From assembly GCF_037478005.1 (NCBI RefSeq), contig NZ_CP144164.1:930001-994000 (forward strand): a stretch of DNA of 64,000 nt, given 5' to 3'. The notes beneath the pieces were generated by a model that did no database searches, was not told the origin of the DNA, and worked only from the letters and a program-made list of their open reading frames with translations. Positions 56,707 to 64,000 of the stretch are shown here, in pieces. The DNA comes from Alteromonas sp. M12 (GTDB taxonomy: Bacteria; Pseudomonadota; Gammaproteobacteria; Enterobacterales; Alteromonadaceae). Position 1 is the stretch's first letter. Each line of letters opens with the position of its first letter. The position numbers were made by a program, and so were the translations under genes.

Positions 56707-58788
56707 TTTTCGCGCGCCTAAACCAGCAAGTAATAGCAGTAGCAACCAAGTCATAGAACCACCCCCTCCAGAACTACTATCAGTTGGAGTCGTTGGGTTG
56801 CTAACTGGCGTTGTCGGAGTGAATACAAAGTTACGCACTTTCCCTTGGTCGTCGCCTTCTGAAACACTCAAGTCTTTGCGATAGGATATTTCTATTAAGT
56901 GATTACCTTCAGCAAGCGATATGCTCTGAGTCGTAAAATCCACTTCACCGGAAATAAATTCTTGTTCTTCACCATTTACCAGCAGATAAAGAGCGTCAAA
57001 AGGCTCTGTTGGTTCATCTTCGTTTTCTTCTGATGAAACTGCCCACTCAAAATTCAATGTGCCTTCGCCTTCAATCAGGGCGATCAAAATACTCTCTTGA
57101 TTACTTGAAATATTGCCACTTACAATACCTCCCAAAGAGCTACTTCGCCAAGCCGCGTCGCCACCACTGTATATCGTCACTGCTGCGTTTGCTGTGCCTA
57201 TTGAACTAGCCAAATTAGTAGCTTGGTCAACCGCATAACCTTGAATACTAATATTGCTAGTGGGAATATCTTGTACATCAGATGTAATCGAAATTGTAGC
57301 TGACTTAAGCCCTTGAGATTGTGCATTAAAGGTGAGCAAAAGCTGACAGCTCTGTTGTGCCGTTAAGCTCGTGCATTGACTGCTATCGATACTAAAGTCG
57401 TTGCTATTAGACAGGCTAATAGTTGGCATAATCGTACTGTTCGAATTATTAGTCACTGTATATTGCTGTACAAAATTTACGTTGACTGGTGTGTTGGTGA
57501 TCTTCGCTTCTCCTGTAATACCAACGCCATAGCGAGTGGCGTTAATGAAGCCGAGCAAAGCGCCGACTCTGGCATATACACCAGGATAACCTTCAGCTGC
57601 ACAGCCTATGCCCCAGCTGGTGATACCCACTTGCATGGGGCCTGAACTCGTTTCAACAAACAAAGGCCCGCCACTATCGCCTTGACAGGCACTTGCTCCA
57701 CCTGAATCCAGTGCTGCACATATCATTTGCTCGGTAATACCAGTAGCTGATTGACTTACCCCTTGTGAATTAGCTAATTCACTGCGACATTGGGTATTGG
57801 TGAGCAGGGGAAGTTCCACTTCTTGCAGTATATCTGGGAAGTTGCCAGTAGGTCCCTCGTTCGGCAGGTAACCGGTGCGGCCACCCCAACCAATAGATGT
57901 CGCAATCGTATTCTCGATAGCGAGTTGGTCTGTGGTGCTTGAGTCTGCAAGTTGAATAGCCGTGTTTTCAAGACTCTGCTCTAATTCTATCAGCGCCACA
58001 TCGTTATCGAAGGTTTCTGAATCATAATTAGGATGGGAATAAATCCGCTTAATGGCTAATGCTTGATCTGCACCATCTCTGAGATCGTATTCACCAACGT
58101 TAACTCTGTATTGATCTGCAAATTCAGAGTCTACACAATGGGCTGCGGTTAATACCCATTGCTCACCTAAAAATGTTGCTCCGCAAACGACATCTTGAAC
58201 CGAACCTTGCAAAGTCGTAACAGCAATGCTGGCGGTGGCATTTTCTAATTGGATGAGTGCTTGTCCGTCTTCTTGAGTAATACCCACAATTGGGATGCTG
58301 CCATTGAAGTCGTCGCCCAGTGTTCCTGATTCTAAGGGCCCATCGACGTTGTTATAGATAATCGCGCCAATTCCACCACCGGATTCACAATTGAGCGCTT
58401 TTTCGGAAAAATTAATTTCACCACGTTCGATTAAACAAATATTATTTGTTACGCCTTGGCATTGTGCATCGCCGATACCACAGTCAACTATAATACCCGT
58501 CGCTTCACCGTCTGGTCCAAACCCGAATGGATCAGATTGATAAGCAGTATTATTTACCGTAACCGTAGTTTCCACTTCTGTACCCACTACCACTAATGCC
58601 GACATAAAGGGATACTCTCCCTCATCAGCAGATGAGCCTCCAACAATCAGAGGGGTAATAGCCGAGTCTTTTTTTTCGCTACTTTGCTGTTTGCTCAACG
58701 CTATTTGCTCTGAACGTAAACTGGTAGCAGAGGCTAAGTTAAATTGTATGGCTGTAACAACCAACAAAAACCACTTAATATACTTCAT
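56695..58788 (-). CDS. Secreted trypsin-like (S1) protease with inserted PA domain and GlyGly-CTERM
   Basis: A 697-residue exported protease. Signal peptide to about residue 21. The mature catalytic chain begins IVGG (48-51); the residue before it is Leu, not Arg. A PA-like domain (about 70-195) interrupts the S1 fold before CGATFLGEQWVLTAAHC. The triad is His217, Asp263 (DNDVALIEL) and Ser372 (CQGDSGGPL). A beta-sandwich region follows (about 425-660). The C-terminus is a sorting signal: SSSGGGGS, a Leu-rich helix and basic residues, the GlyGly-CTERM pattern processed by rhombosortase, usually for type II-secreted proteins. Confidence 0.9.
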   Translation of the reverse strand: MKYIKWFLLVVTAIQFNLASATSLRSEQIALSKQQSSEKKDSAITPLIVGGSSADEGEYPFMSALVVVGTEVETTVTVNNTAYQSDPFGFGPDGEATGIIVDCGIGDAQCQGVTNNICLIERGEINFSEKALNCESGGGIGAIIYNNVDGPLESGTLGDDFNGSIPIVGITQEDGQALIQLENATASIAVTTLQGSVQDVVCGATFLGEQWVLTAAHCVDSEFADQYRVNVGEYDLRDGADQALAIKRIYSHPNYDSETFDNDVALIELEQSLENTAIQLADSSTTDQLAIENTIATSIGWGGRTGYLPNEGPTGNFPDILQEVELPLLTNTQCRSELANSQGVSQSATGITEQMICAALDSGGASACQGDSGGPLFVETSSGPMQVGITSWGIGCAAEGYPGVYARVGALLGFINATRYGVGITGEAKITNTPVNVNFVQQYTVTNNSNSTIMPTISLSNSNDFSIDSSQCTSLTAQQSCQLLLTFNAQSQGLKSATISITSDVQDIPTSNISIQGYAVDQATNLASSIGTANAAVTIYSGGDAAWRSSSLGGIVSGNISSNQESILIALIEGEGTLNFEWAVSSEENEDEPTEPFDALYLLVNGEEQEFISGEVDFTTQSISLAEGNHLIEISYRKDLSVSEGDDQGKVRNFVFTPTTPVSNPTTPTDSSSGGGGSMTWLLLLLLAGLGARKLTF

Positions 58789-59096
58789 CTAACTGACTCC
58801 AATAGAAAATTGTATTCGTGCATACGCATAACAGACAAATGATATCCCAGACAGTGCGCGTTATGACCATAAAAATGACCTATGGTTTACATTGTTGGGC
58901 AATATATCTCAAACAAGGTTAATTAACTAATTTAGTGTTTTCAGGTATCTCAACTTGATACGGCTGTAATAAATACCAATATTTTCGCTGCAACTTGCCT
59001 TTACAATGGATCAAGTTAGATGAATAGAATATGAATTGATTGGCTTAATTGCCTAAAAAACTTGCAATATACTCTCGCGTTTTATGAAAACTTCTG

Positions 59097-59102
59097 TATA
59101 AT
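59097..59102 (+). promoter_or_regulatory. -10 element of the rplM-rpsI promoter
   Basis: A consensus TATAAT preceded by TG and followed by a GC-rich discriminator (TCGCGCCC) lies about 180 nt upstream of rplM. No strong -35 is found at the usual spacing. A GC-rich discriminator is the feature expected of stringently controlled ribosomal promoters, which fits the gene product. Confidence 0.6.
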
Positions 59103-59123
59103 TCGCGCCCTGCCCAGTTACGC

Positions 59124-59140
59124 CCACTTTGGGAAAGTGG
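59124..59140 (+). promoter_or_regulatory. Hairpin in the rplM leader mRNA
   Basis: The inverted arms CCACTTT and AAAGTGG enclose a GGG loop about 20 nt after the expected transcription start. Ribosomal protein L13 autoregulates its operon through the leader in E. coli, so this structure could take part in such control; the match to the E. coli site is not established here. Confidence 0.4.
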
Positions 59141-59280
59141 AAGAATCAATCGACTCGAAGGGGTCAATATGTTGATTTAAGAGGTTTTCTGGATTGTTGA
59201 ATATAAGATGTTAAACATCGGATATTTGGCTAGAGCAGAAAATTAACCAGTAACAATTTATATATTTCGGGTATTTTAAA

Positions 59281-59709
59281 ATGAAAACTTTTGTTGCAAA
59301 ACCAGAGACGGTAAAACGCGACTGGTATGTGGTTGACGCCGCAGACAAAACACTAGGCCGTTTGGCCACAGAGATCGCGATACGTTTACGCGGTAAGCAT
59401 AAGCCAGAGTACACACCTCATGTTGACACTGGTGATTACATTATCGTAATCAATGCTGAAAAAGTAACTGTTACTGGCCGTAAGGCACAGAACAAAATCT
59501 ATTATTCCTACACTGGTTACCCAGGTGGATTGAAAGATACAACATTTGAGAAACTTCAAGCTCACAAGCCTGAAATGATCATTGAGAAAGCGGTAAAAGG
59601 TATGTTGCCTAAAGGTCCTCTTGGACGTGCTATGTTCCGCAAAATGAAAGTGTACGCTGGTACTGAGCATTCACATGCTGCTCAACAGCCTCAAGTTCTA
59701 GACATTTAA
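59281..59709 (+). CDS. rplM: 50S ribosomal protein L13
   Basis: A 142-residue ribosomal protein beginning [20 protein letters not shown], with [20 protein letters not shown] and the C-terminal [17 protein letters not shown], all canonical for uL13. It has the usual length and is followed 12 nt later by rpsI. A long leader with a hairpin precedes it. Confidence 0.98.
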   Translation: MKTFVAKPETVKRDWYVVDAADKTLGRLATEIAIRLRGKHKPEYTPHVDTGDYIIVINAEKVTVTGRKAQNKIYYSYTGYPGGLKDTTFEKLQAHKPEMIIEKAVKGMLPKGPLGRAMFRKMKVYAGTEHSHAAQQPQVLDI

Positions 59710-59721
59710 GGAGCGAGAAAA

Positions 59722-60114
59722 ATGGCAGATACTCAATACTACGGCACTGGCCGTCGCAAAAGCTCTACCGCTCGTGTTTTTCTACGTCCAGGTAGTGGCA
59801 ACATTGTAGTTAACAAACGTCCTTTGGATGTTTTCTTTGGTCGTGAAACAGCACGCATGGTTGTTCGTCAGCCACTTGAGCTAGTTGAAATGACTGATAA
59901 ATTTGACCTATACGTCACCGTAGCCGGTGGTGGTATTAGTGGTCAAGCTGGCGCAATCCGTCACGGTATTACTCGTGCTTTGATGGAATATGACGAAACA
60001 CTTCGTCCAGCTCTTCGTAAAGCCGGGTTCGTAACTCGTGATGCACGTAAAGTTGAACGTAAGAAAGTGGGTCTTCATAAAGCGCGTAAGCGTCCTCAAT
60101 ACTCAAAACGTTAA
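59722..60114 (+). CDS. rpsI: 30S ribosomal protein S9
   Basis: A 130-residue ribosomal protein with [19 protein letters not shown] at the start and the basic C-terminal tail [12 protein letters not shown] that reaches the P-site tRNA. GGAGCGAG precedes the ATG. It shares an operon with rplM and is followed by a terminator. Confidence 0.98.
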   Translation: MADTQYYGTGRRKSSTARVFLRPGSGNIVVNKRPLDVFFGRETARMVVRQPLELVEMTDKFDLYVTVAGGGISGQAGAIRHGITRALMEYDETLRPALRKAGFVTRDARKVERKKVGLHKARKRPQYSKR

Positions 60115-60416
60115 TTTTTACGTTACGAATATTTCAAAAAACCCAGCAACGCTGGGTTTTTTATTGTTAAAAATTTGATGTTTTTATGTCTATTAAATTT
60201 GATTGAGTTGTCCTAAGACAAATTAATCCCACAAAACATAGGTTTATTTACTTAATTCCTTGTCTTTATTAGGGGTTTTCTTTTATCATTTCATGTTAAT
60301 AGATAAATTCAACAAAACCGTAATTTCTTGTGACAGTTAGCTGCTAGCAAATCGCTATCGGAACCAACTAGTTATGTTCAAGAAGTATCACTAAATCCGA
60401 ACTTGGAGAAGAGTGG
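60115..60416. other. Intergenic region between rpsI and petA
   Basis: About 300 nt holding the rpsI terminator (listed separately) and an AT-rich stretch. A possible petA promoter is TTGTCT at 60260-60265 with TATCAT at 60284-60289 (18-nt spacing), which is weak. No gene is seen. Confidence 0.45.
60138..60163 (+). terminator. Rho-independent terminator of rplM-rpsI
   Basis: A perfect 10-bp stem AAAACCCAGC/GCTGGGTTTT with an AAC loop is followed by T residues, 23 nt after the rpsI stop. Confidence 0.93.
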
Positions 60417-61052
60417 ATGAGCAATGTGTCTGTCGATACAAATGATTCGTCAAAGAATGACAATCAGCCCCAAGACAACCCTAGACGCCGATTCCTCACT
60501 GTAGCTACATCAGTGGTGGGTGCAGCAGGCGTTGCAGGTGTCGCAGTACCTTTTATTGGTTCTTGGAACCCGAGTGAAAGGGCGAAAGCCGCTGGAGCTG
60601 ATGTGCAAATTGACATTGGTAAAATTCAGCCGGGGCAAATGATCCGTGTTATCTGGAGAAGTAAACCAGTTTGGGTTGTAAGGCGGACGCCAGAACTGCT
60701 AGCTTCATTGGCAAAACACGAAGATATACTCAAAGATCCAGATTCTGAGCAAGAGCAACAACCTGCTTTTGCTAAAAATCGTTACCGTTCTCTGAAGGAA
60801 GAGTACCTAATCTTAGTGGGTATTTGTACGCATCTTGGATGCTCTCCTCAGCATTTGACTGACGGCGCATTTGCCGAATACGTCGAAGGCGTAGACGAGG
60901 GATTCTTCTGCCCTTGTCATGGTTCCAAATTTGATATGGCTGGCCGCGTGTTTGATGGTGTACCTGCACCACTGAATTTGGTTGTTCCGCCTTATCAGTA
61001 TGTTGATGATAATACCGTTATTATCGGTTCAGAAGCCGAGGGGGCAGCATAA
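60417..61052 (+). CDS. petA: Cytochrome bc1 complex Rieske iron-sulphur subunit
   Basis: A 211-residue subunit of ubiquinol-cytochrome c reductase. A twin-arginine signal/anchor (PRRRFLTVATS, then a hydrophobic stretch to about residue 50) is followed by the Rieske domain with CTHLGC and CPCHGSKFD, supplying the two Cys and two His that bind the 2Fe-2S cluster. First gene of petABC; the stop is one base before petB. Confidence 0.97.
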   Translation: MSNVSVDTNDSSKNDNQPQDNPRRRFLTVATSVVGAAGVAGVAVPFIGSWNPSERAKAAGADVQIDIGKIQPGQMIRVIWRSKPVWVVRRTPELLASLAKHEDILKDPDSEQEQQPAFAKNRYRSLKEEYLILVGICTHLGCSPQHLTDGAFAEYVEGVDEGFFCPCHGSKFDMAGRVFDGVPAPLNLVVPPYQYVDDNTVIIGSEAEGAA

Positions 61053-61053
61053 G

Positions 61054-62322
61054 ATGTTTAAAAGTCTTTTAGATTGGATTGAATATCGTATTCCGATGAT
61101 GCGCGTTGCTAACATGCACGCGATTCAATACCCTGCACCAAAAAATATGAATTTTTGGTATATATTTGGCTTCTTGGCCACAATTGTACTGATAAACCAA
61201 ATTGTCACCGGTGTGTGGCTAACCATGAATTTTGTACCTTCATCTGAAGGTGCTTTTGCTTCTGTAGAATACATCATGCGTGATGTGCCTTACGGAGACG
61301 TACTTAGATACATGCACTCTACAGGGGCTTCGGCTTTCTTTATCGTGGTGTATTTGCACATGTTCCGCGGAATGATGTACGGCTCTTACCAAAAGCCTCG
61401 TGAACTACTGTGGTTGTTTGGTATGTTCATTTACCTTGCGCTAATGGCTGAAGCCTTCATGGGTTACGTACTTCCTTGGGGACAAATGTCCTACTGGGGT
61501 GCGCAGGTAATTGTATCCTTGTTTAGTGCAATCCCTGTAATTGGTCCAGACTTAGTTGAATGGATTCAAGGGGACTACGTTATCTCTGGTGCTACCCTCA
61601 ATAGATTCTTCGCCTTGCATGTTATTGCATTGCCACTGGTCATCGTCATTCTAGTGTTCTTACACATAGTTGCGTTGCATGAAGTAGGTTCAAATAACCC
61701 TGATGGCGTTGAAGTTAAGCGCAAAAAAGGTTCATTGACTGAAGATCAAAAAACCAAATTTGAAATGCACGAATACTACACTAAAAAATACGACATCATT
61801 GATGACGTCGTACCTTTCTTCCCACATATTGTGTTGAAAGACATGGTTGCATTTGCTGCATTCTTATTTATCTTCTGTTACATCATGTTCTTCGCGCCTG
61901 GAATGGGTGGGTACTTCCTAGAACATCCTAACTTTGAAATTGCTAACCCGTTGAAAACTCCTGAACATATTTTCCCTGTTTGGTATTTCACACCCTTCTA
62001 CGCAATCTTAAAAGCCGTTCCTGATAAGCTCGGTGGTGTTATCGGTATGTTCGCTGCAATCATTGCTTTGTTCTTACTACCTTGGATTGACCGCGGTAAA
62101 GTGAAATCTTGGCGTTATCGTTGTGGTTTACATCGCTGGAATCTATTGGTATTTGCAGCCGTGTTTATCTTCTTAGGTTACTTAGGTGGTACACCACAAG
62201 AAAATTGGAAAATAATTGCGTCTCGAATCGCAACTATCATGTACTTTGGATTCTTCGTTTTAATGTTTATTTACAGCAGAAATGAGAATACTAAGCCGGT
62301 ACCAGAGAGGATCACGAAATGA
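61054..62322 (+). CDS. petB: Cytochrome b subunit of the bc1 complex
   Basis: A 422-residue membrane protein with eight or more hydrophobic helices. The four haem-binding histidines lie in the helices with LRYMHSTGASAFFIVVYLHM and FALHVIALPLVIVILVFLHI, and the quinone-site motif appears as PVWYF (PEWY in most relatives). The full open frame reaches back to 60982 inside petA, but ATG 61054 with GAGGGGGC upstream is the natural start (MFKSLLDWIE). Confidence 0.97.
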   Translation: MFKSLLDWIEYRIPMMRVANMHAIQYPAPKNMNFWYIFGFLATIVLINQIVTGVWLTMNFVPSSEGAFASVEYIMRDVPYGDVLRYMHSTGASAFFIVVYLHMFRGMMYGSYQKPRELLWLFGMFIYLALMAEAFMGYVLPWGQMSYWGAQVIVSLFSAIPVIGPDLVEWIQGDYVISGATLNRFFALHVIALPLVIVILVFLHIVALHEVGSNNPDGVEVKRKKGSLTEDQKTKFEMHEYYTKKYDIIDDVVPFFPHIVLKDMVAFAAFLFIFCYIMFFAPGMGGYFLEHPNFEIANPLKTPEHIFPVWYFTPFYAILKAVPDKLGGVIGMFAAIIALFLLPWIDRGKVKSWRYRCGLHRWNLLVFAAVFIFLGYLGGTPQENWKIIASRIATIMYFGFFVLMFIYSRNENTKPVPERITK

Positions 62323-63053
62323 AAAAGTTTGTATTAGTGTTAACTTTATTGTTTTCGGGACTTGCTGGTGCAGCCGGTGGTGGAATCGAAAACGACCATA
62401 TAGATATTGATTTGAACGACAAAGCAGCATTACAAAATGGAGCTAAGTTGTTCAATAACTACTGCTTAGGTTGTCATAACATGCAGTACCAACGTTATGA
62501 GCGCAGTTTCAAAGATTTAGGGATTCCTAATGAATTGGGACAGGAATATTTGCAGTTCACCGGTGAAAAAGTATCTGACCATATAAAAAGTGCTATTCCT
62601 GCTGAGAATGCCGCTAAATGGTTTGGCGCTCCACCACCTGACCTGACGCTAGTAGCGCGGGTGAGAGGTGCCGACTGGTTGTATACTTATTTGCGTACTT
62701 TCTACGTAGACGAAAGCAAAACCTTTGGGGTTAACAATAAGCGTTTCCCTGATGTAGGTATGCCTCACGTATTGCAAGAATTGCAAGGTACACCGCGTGA
62801 AACCCATGAAGAACGAATGATCGACGGTGAAATGAAAGAAGTTTACGTTGGCATTAAAACTGATGGTAATGGCGAGCTTAACGCTGAAGAATACGATAAG
62901 GCTGTGGGTGACTTAGTCCATTACCTTGTCTATGTTGGTGAGCCTGGTCGTTTGAATCTTGAAGCGACTGGTAGATGGGTTCTTGCCTTCATCGTTGTGT
63001 TGTTTATCTTTGTTTACTTACTTAAGAAAGAATATTGGCGTGATGTTCACTAA
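62319..63053 (+). CDS. petC: Cytochrome c1 subunit of the bc1 complex
   Basis: A 244-residue c-type cytochrome with a signal peptide (to about GAAGG), the haem motif CLGCH (in NNYCLGCHNMQ), and a C-terminal membrane anchor (WVLAFIVVLFIFVYLLKKEY). It passes electrons from the Rieske centre to soluble cytochrome c. It overlaps petB by 4 nt and is followed by a terminator. Confidence 0.97.
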   Translation: MKKFVLVLTLLFSGLAGAAGGGIENDHIDIDLNDKAALQNGAKLFNNYCLGCHNMQYQRYERSFKDLGIPNELGQEYLQFTGEKVSDHIKSAIPAENAAKWFGAPPPDLTLVARVRGADWLYTYLRTFYVDESKTFGVNNKRFPDVGMPHVLQELQGTPRETHEERMIDGEMKEVYVGIKTDGNGELNAEEYDKAVGDLVHYLVYVGEPGRLNLEATGRWVLAFIVVLFIFVYLLKKEYWRDVH

Positions 63054-63079
63054 TTCACCCAAAATTAAGGTATAATCCG

Positions 63080-63107
63080 AAAAGGGGCGAGTCTGCCCCT
63101 TTTTTTA
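63080..63107 (+). terminator. Rho-independent terminator of petABC
   Basis: The stem AAAAGGGGC/GCCCCTTTT around a GAGTCT loop is followed by additional T residues, 27 nt after the petC stop. Confidence 0.9.
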
Positions 63108-63205
63108 ATGAGTCTAATACCTTGGCGGTGTTAGGCAGCCAATCAATTTTGTGGTTTAAAACAAAGAATTGGTTGACCTGTTTTGTTGATTCTGGAGGAT
63201 AGTTA

Positions 63206-63838
63206 ATGGCTGTAGCCGCGAATAAACGTTCAATCATGACGTTGTTCTCAGACACAAGTGATATTTACAGTCACCAAGTGCGTATTGTACTTGCGGAAAA
63301 AGGAGTGGGTGTTGAAATCAGCTATACTGATCCAACCAACCTTCCTGAAGATTTACTTGATTTAAATCCCTATGGCACAGTGCCTACGCTGGTCGATAGA
63401 GAACTTGTTTTGTACAAGTCCCATATTATTATGGAATACTTGGATGAGCGTTTCCCACATCCTCCTCTTATGCCAGTTTATCCTGTTTCTCGCGGCCAAA
63501 GTCGTTTGATGATGCACCGTATAGAACAAGATTGGTATTCAGTAGCTGAAAAGATTCTTTCTGGTAAAGGTGATTTGGATGCAGCACGCAACGAATTGCG
63601 CGAAGCGTTACTTAGCCTAGCTCCATTATTTGCTGAAACTCCATTCTTTATGAGCGAAGAGTTTAGTTTGGTTGACTGTTACTTAGCTCCGCTATTGTGG
63701 AGGTTGCCTGCACTTGGTATCGAATTAACCGGTGCTGGCAGTAAAGAAGTATTAGCCTATATGAATCGCATATTTGCTCGTAGCTCCTTTAAAGCTTCGT
63801 TGACTGATCAAGAAAGAGAGATACACGATCCACTATAA
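63206..63838 (+). CDS. sspA: Stringent starvation protein A
   Basis: A 210-residue glutathione-S-transferase-fold protein that binds RNA polymerase and aids stress and stationary-phase transcription. The N-terminus MAVAANKRSIMTLFS and the blocks YSHQVRIVLAEKGV, TLVDRELVLY and MEYLDERFPHPPLMPVYPV closely follow E. coli SspA. GGAGGATAGTTA precedes the ATG. Its position between petABC and sspB is the standard one. Confidence 0.97.
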   Translation: MAVAANKRSIMTLFSDTSDIYSHQVRIVLAEKGVGVEISYTDPTNLPEDLLDLNPYGTVPTLVDRELVLYKSHIIMEYLDERFPHPPLMPVYPVSRGQSRLMMHRIEQDWYSVAEKILSGKGDLDAARNELREALLSLAPLFAETPFFMSEEFSLVDCYLAPLLWRLPALGIELTGAGSKEVLAYMNRIFARSSFKASLTDQEREIHDPL

Positions 63839-63857
63839 GTGGTTTAGGTAGCATATT

Positions 63858-64000
63858 ATGATGACTTCAAATCAACCGTATTTGTTAAGAGCATTTTACG
63901 AATGGATCGTAGACAACGACTTAACACCTTATTTAGTTGTTGATGCAACTGTTCCTGGTACTAACGTGCCACAGGAGCATGTGCATGATGGACAAATTGT
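63858..64000 (+). CDS. sspB: ClpXP specificity-enhancing factor SspB, 5' part
   Basis: The first 47 codons are visible before the window ends. The N-terminus MMTSNQPYLLRAFYEWIVDN and the following LTPYLVVDATVPGTNVP are characteristic of SspB, the adaptor that delivers ssrA-tagged proteins to ClpXP. ATG 63858 or 63861 may be the start. It follows sspA by 19 nt, as in other gammaproteobacteria. Confidence 0.93.
   Translation, partial: MMTSNQPYLLRAFYEWIVDNDLTPYLVVDATVPGTNVPQEHVHDGQI

Larger units (their letters stand above)
58789..59280. other. Intergenic region between divergent protease and rplM
   Basis: About 490 nt. The right half holds the rplM promoter candidate and a leader hairpin, listed separately. 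The left half is AT-rich and should contain the protease promoter on the minus strand; I see no gene in it. Confidence 0.5.

Noticed and set aside
60982..61053. Longer start for petB inside petA
   Set aside because: The preceding 24 codons are an out-of-frame reading of petA; ATG 61054 gives the usual cytochrome b N-terminus.

Overview
The window reads as a chromosomal segment of a gammaproteobacterium of the order Alteromonadales, most likely an Alteromonadaceae member near Glaciecola, Paraglaciecola or Alteromonas. The evidence is a complete dcw cell-division cluster in gammaproteobacterial order followed by lpxC and secA, and the neighbourhoods recO-pdxJ-acpS, rlmD-relA-mazG and rplM-rpsI-petABC-sspAB. 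A SapC-family gene and AT-rich spacers also fit. The genus is an inference; the order is well supported.

Layout. (1) 669-16245: fifteen co-directional, tightly spaced or overlapping genes that look like one long envelope operon. It encodes a two-haem HzsA-like lipoprotein, three predicted outer-membrane beta-barrels (one with an SH3 domain, one DUF3570), a TlpA-type thioredoxin, a DUF4266 lipoprotein ending in a Gly/Cys tail, several TPR or coiled-coil exported proteins, and a full TolQ/ExbB + two ExbD + TonB-like (AgmX/PglI C-terminal) proton-motive-force module. I know of no described function for this set, and it is my main candidate for an undescribed system. (2) 16246-16947: an array of GTAG-headed inverted REP elements with a 71-bp period, abutting the RNase P RNA gene. 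(3) 17093-24662: a mixed accessory stretch with a cold-shock-like/DUF4190 membrane fusion, an orphan acidic protein, a DEDDh exonuclease with no ordinary start codon, an M19 dipeptidase lipoprotein, a GlpD-like flavoprotein, SapC and aldose 1-epimerase. (4) 25013-41936: the dcw cluster mraZ-rsmH-ftsL-ftsI-murE-murF-mraY-murD-ftsW-murG-murC-ddlB-ftsQ-ftsA-ftsZ, headed by a clear promoter and a four-repeat MraZ operator. (5) 42125-47561: lpxC behind a perfect consensus promoter, an M23 peptidase, secA and mutT. (6) 47533-50407: an unknown lipoprotein, a diguanylate cyclase, a 30-codon small ORF with a very strong ribosome site, and a conserved small protein. (7) 50419-56706: recO-pdxJ-acpS-rlmD-relA-mazG. 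(8) 56695-58788: a GlyGly-CTERM trypsin-like protease with a PA domain inserted in the catalytic fold. (9) 59281-64000: rplM-rpsI, the cytochrome bc1 operon petABC, and sspA-sspB (sspB is cut by the window edge).

How the parts fit. Regions 4 to 9 are mostly core functions: peptidoglycan precursor synthesis and septation, lipid A commitment, protein export, stringent response, respiration and ribosomal proteins. In region 1, the Exb/TonB-like module would provide inner-membrane energy, the TPR lipoproteins and periplasmic proteins could bridge the envelope, and the barrels plus the haem and thioredoxin proteins would be the outer-membrane and redox end. That arrangement is inferred from gene order and predicted localisation only.
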